NCBI GenBank assembly: GCA_018665505.1
Contig: JABJCS010000231.1
Span: 1-6,467 of the forward strand
Direction of reading: 5' to 3'
Origin: Alphaproteobacteria bacterium
GTDB taxonomy: Bacteria; Pseudomonadota; Alphaproteobacteria; UBA8366
Length of the DNA: 6,467 nt
Shown one piece after another: positions 5,825 through 6,467 of this stretch. The notes beneath the pieces are model-generated. The model ran no database searches. It saw nothing but the letters and a program-made list of their open reading frames with translations, and was not told the DNA's origin. A program made the position numbers and the translations under genes. Numbering within the stretch: the stretch's first letter is position 1; each line of letters opens with the position of its first letter.

Positions 5825-6445
5825 ATGAGTATTCGTAAATTCCGAATCGGCTTCATCGCATTGGCGGCGGTCGTTGTCACCCCTACCCTCGCTCTATCCG
5901 CCGGCAAGCATGGCGGCGGGCATGGACACGACACTGCGAACGAGAAGGCGGGTGGCGGCCATATGAAAGGTGGCCACATGGGTGACCATCACGGTTTCGA
6001 TTTCGGTGAGCCCGGCAAGGCGTCGGAAGTCGACCGGGACATTGAAATCACCATGCGGGACAATCTCTACGAGCCGGAAGAGATTAACGTGAAAGCCGGC
6101 GAGACGATCCGCTTCAAGATCACCAATAAGGGCGAATTCCTCCATGAGTTCGGCCTCGGTACGGCGGCCATGCACGCCAAGCATCAAAAGCAGATGATGG
6201 TGATGATGGAGCACGGCATGATCGAGGCCGACCGTATAAATCACGACAAGATGAAGATGGATCACAGTTCGGGCGGCATGAAAGGCATGAGCATGGCGCA
6301 CGACGATCCGAATAGCCTCCTGCTTGAGCCCGGCAAATCGGGCGAAATCATCTGGAAGTTCACCAAGGCGACGGAATTGGAATTCGCCTGCAATATCCCG
6401 GGACATTACGAATCCGGGATGATGGGACCGCTCAAGGTCAAGTGA
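5825..6445 (+). CDS. copI: CopI-like periplasmic cupredoxin, copper tolerance
   Basis: A 206-residue exported blue-copper-fold protein. Seen: a signal peptide (SIRKFR, then a hydrophobic core, cleavage likely after ALSA near 26); a His/Gly-rich N-terminal stretch (GGGHGHD, HMKGGHMGDHHG, about 30-57); and a cupredoxin domain from about 70 to the end. Type 1 copper ligands are His107 (FLHEFG), Cys189, His194 and Met199 in C-x4-H-x4-M. A Met/His-rich insert (about 116-159, 11 Met) lies between the first ligand and the Cys loop and is a likely Cu(I)-binding region. CopI proteins of this design support copper tolerance in the periplasm of Rubrivivax and Vibrio. The start is ATG 5825 with GAAAGG 8 bases upstream. 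It is probably co-transcribed with the His-rich gene from the CueR-type promoter. The symbol rests on architecture, without an alignment; it could also be called a generic plastocyanin/azurin-family protein. Confidence 0.85.
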   Translation: MSIRKFRIGFIALAAVVVTPTLALSAGKHGGGHGHDTANEKAGGGHMKGGHMGDHHGFDFGEPGKASEVDRDIEITMRDNLYEPEEINVKAGETIRFKITNKGEFLHEFGLGTAAMHAKHQKQMMVMMEHGMIEADRINHDKMKMDHSSGGMKGMSMAHDDPNSLLLEPGKSGEIIWKFTKATELEFACNIPGHYESGMMGPLKVK

Positions 6446-6457
6446 ACCGCTAGAATT

Positions 6458-6465
6458 CTTAGGAG
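6458..6465 (+). promoter_or_regulatory. Shine-Dalgarno-like site of a gene beyond the right edge
   Basis: Just after the cupredoxin stop, the last bases contain TTAGGAGT, a strong purine-rich ribosome-binding sequence with no start codon before the window ends. A further gene, probably in the same copper operon, likely starts within about ten bases to the right. Multicopper oxidase or CopB-type genes are common in that place, but nothing here identifies it. Confidence 0.5.
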
Positions 6466-6467
6466 TC

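Noticed and set aside
5401..5979. 192-codon open frame on the minus strand across the copper genes
   Set aside because: It overlaps the His-rich gene, the gap and the start of the cupredoxin on the other strand. The product is rich in Arg, Pro and Ala with no recognisable domain.
5894..6406. 170-codon open frame on the minus strand with many His residues
   Set aside because: It is antisense to the cupredoxin; its His runs simply mirror the Met/His codons (ATG and CAT) of the real gene.

Overview
This is a 6.5 kb piece of a chromosome with moderately high GC. The codon use, gene families and a TTAACCAT motif suggest an alphaproteobacterium, perhaps of a Rhodospirillales-like lineage. The genus cannot be named from the sequence. 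No rRNA, tRNA or CRISPR array was seen.

Left edge (1-514): the last 39 codons and right terminal end of an insertion sequence, which I recognise as IS1595 family. It abuts a leftward gene for a CheY-like receiver protein. The IS end supplies the last codons and the stop of that gene, so the receiver gene appears to be truncated by the insertion. Bases 515-737 hold no convincing gene, but carry a perfect dyad and a CtrA-like TTAACCAT motif upstream of the receiver gene.

Middle (738-4846): a divergent oxidative-metabolism locus. Leftward is a luciferase-like (LLM) flavin monooxygenase of the NtaA/SnaA/DszA type. Rightward, 82 bp away, are a short-chain dehydrogenase and, 19 bp after it, a class B flavin-containing monooxygenase with an extra N-terminal NTF2/SnoaL-like domain. 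Together they look like a degradation or oxidation module for an unidentified small organic molecule. No flavin reductase for the LLM enzyme lies in the window.

Right (4919-6467): a small three-helix membrane protein of unknown function, then a copper-tolerance unit. The unit begins with a MerR/CueR-type promoter (19-bp spacer, 7-7-7 dyad). It continues with a small secreted His-rich protein carrying a Cys pair, and a periplasmic CopI-like cupredoxin with a complete His-Cys-His-Met type 1 copper site and a Met/His-rich insert. The window ends on a ribosome-binding-site-like sequence, so the copper operon probably continues.

The sequence corrects several starts. The LLM enzyme should start at ATG 2081, the dehydrogenase at ATG 2164 and the FMO at ATG 3044, each behind a good Shine-Dalgarno sequence. 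The points most worth following up are the copper-responsive promoter with its uncharacterised His-rich first gene, the undefined three-enzyme oxidative locus, and the IS-truncated receiver with a non-canonical active site.
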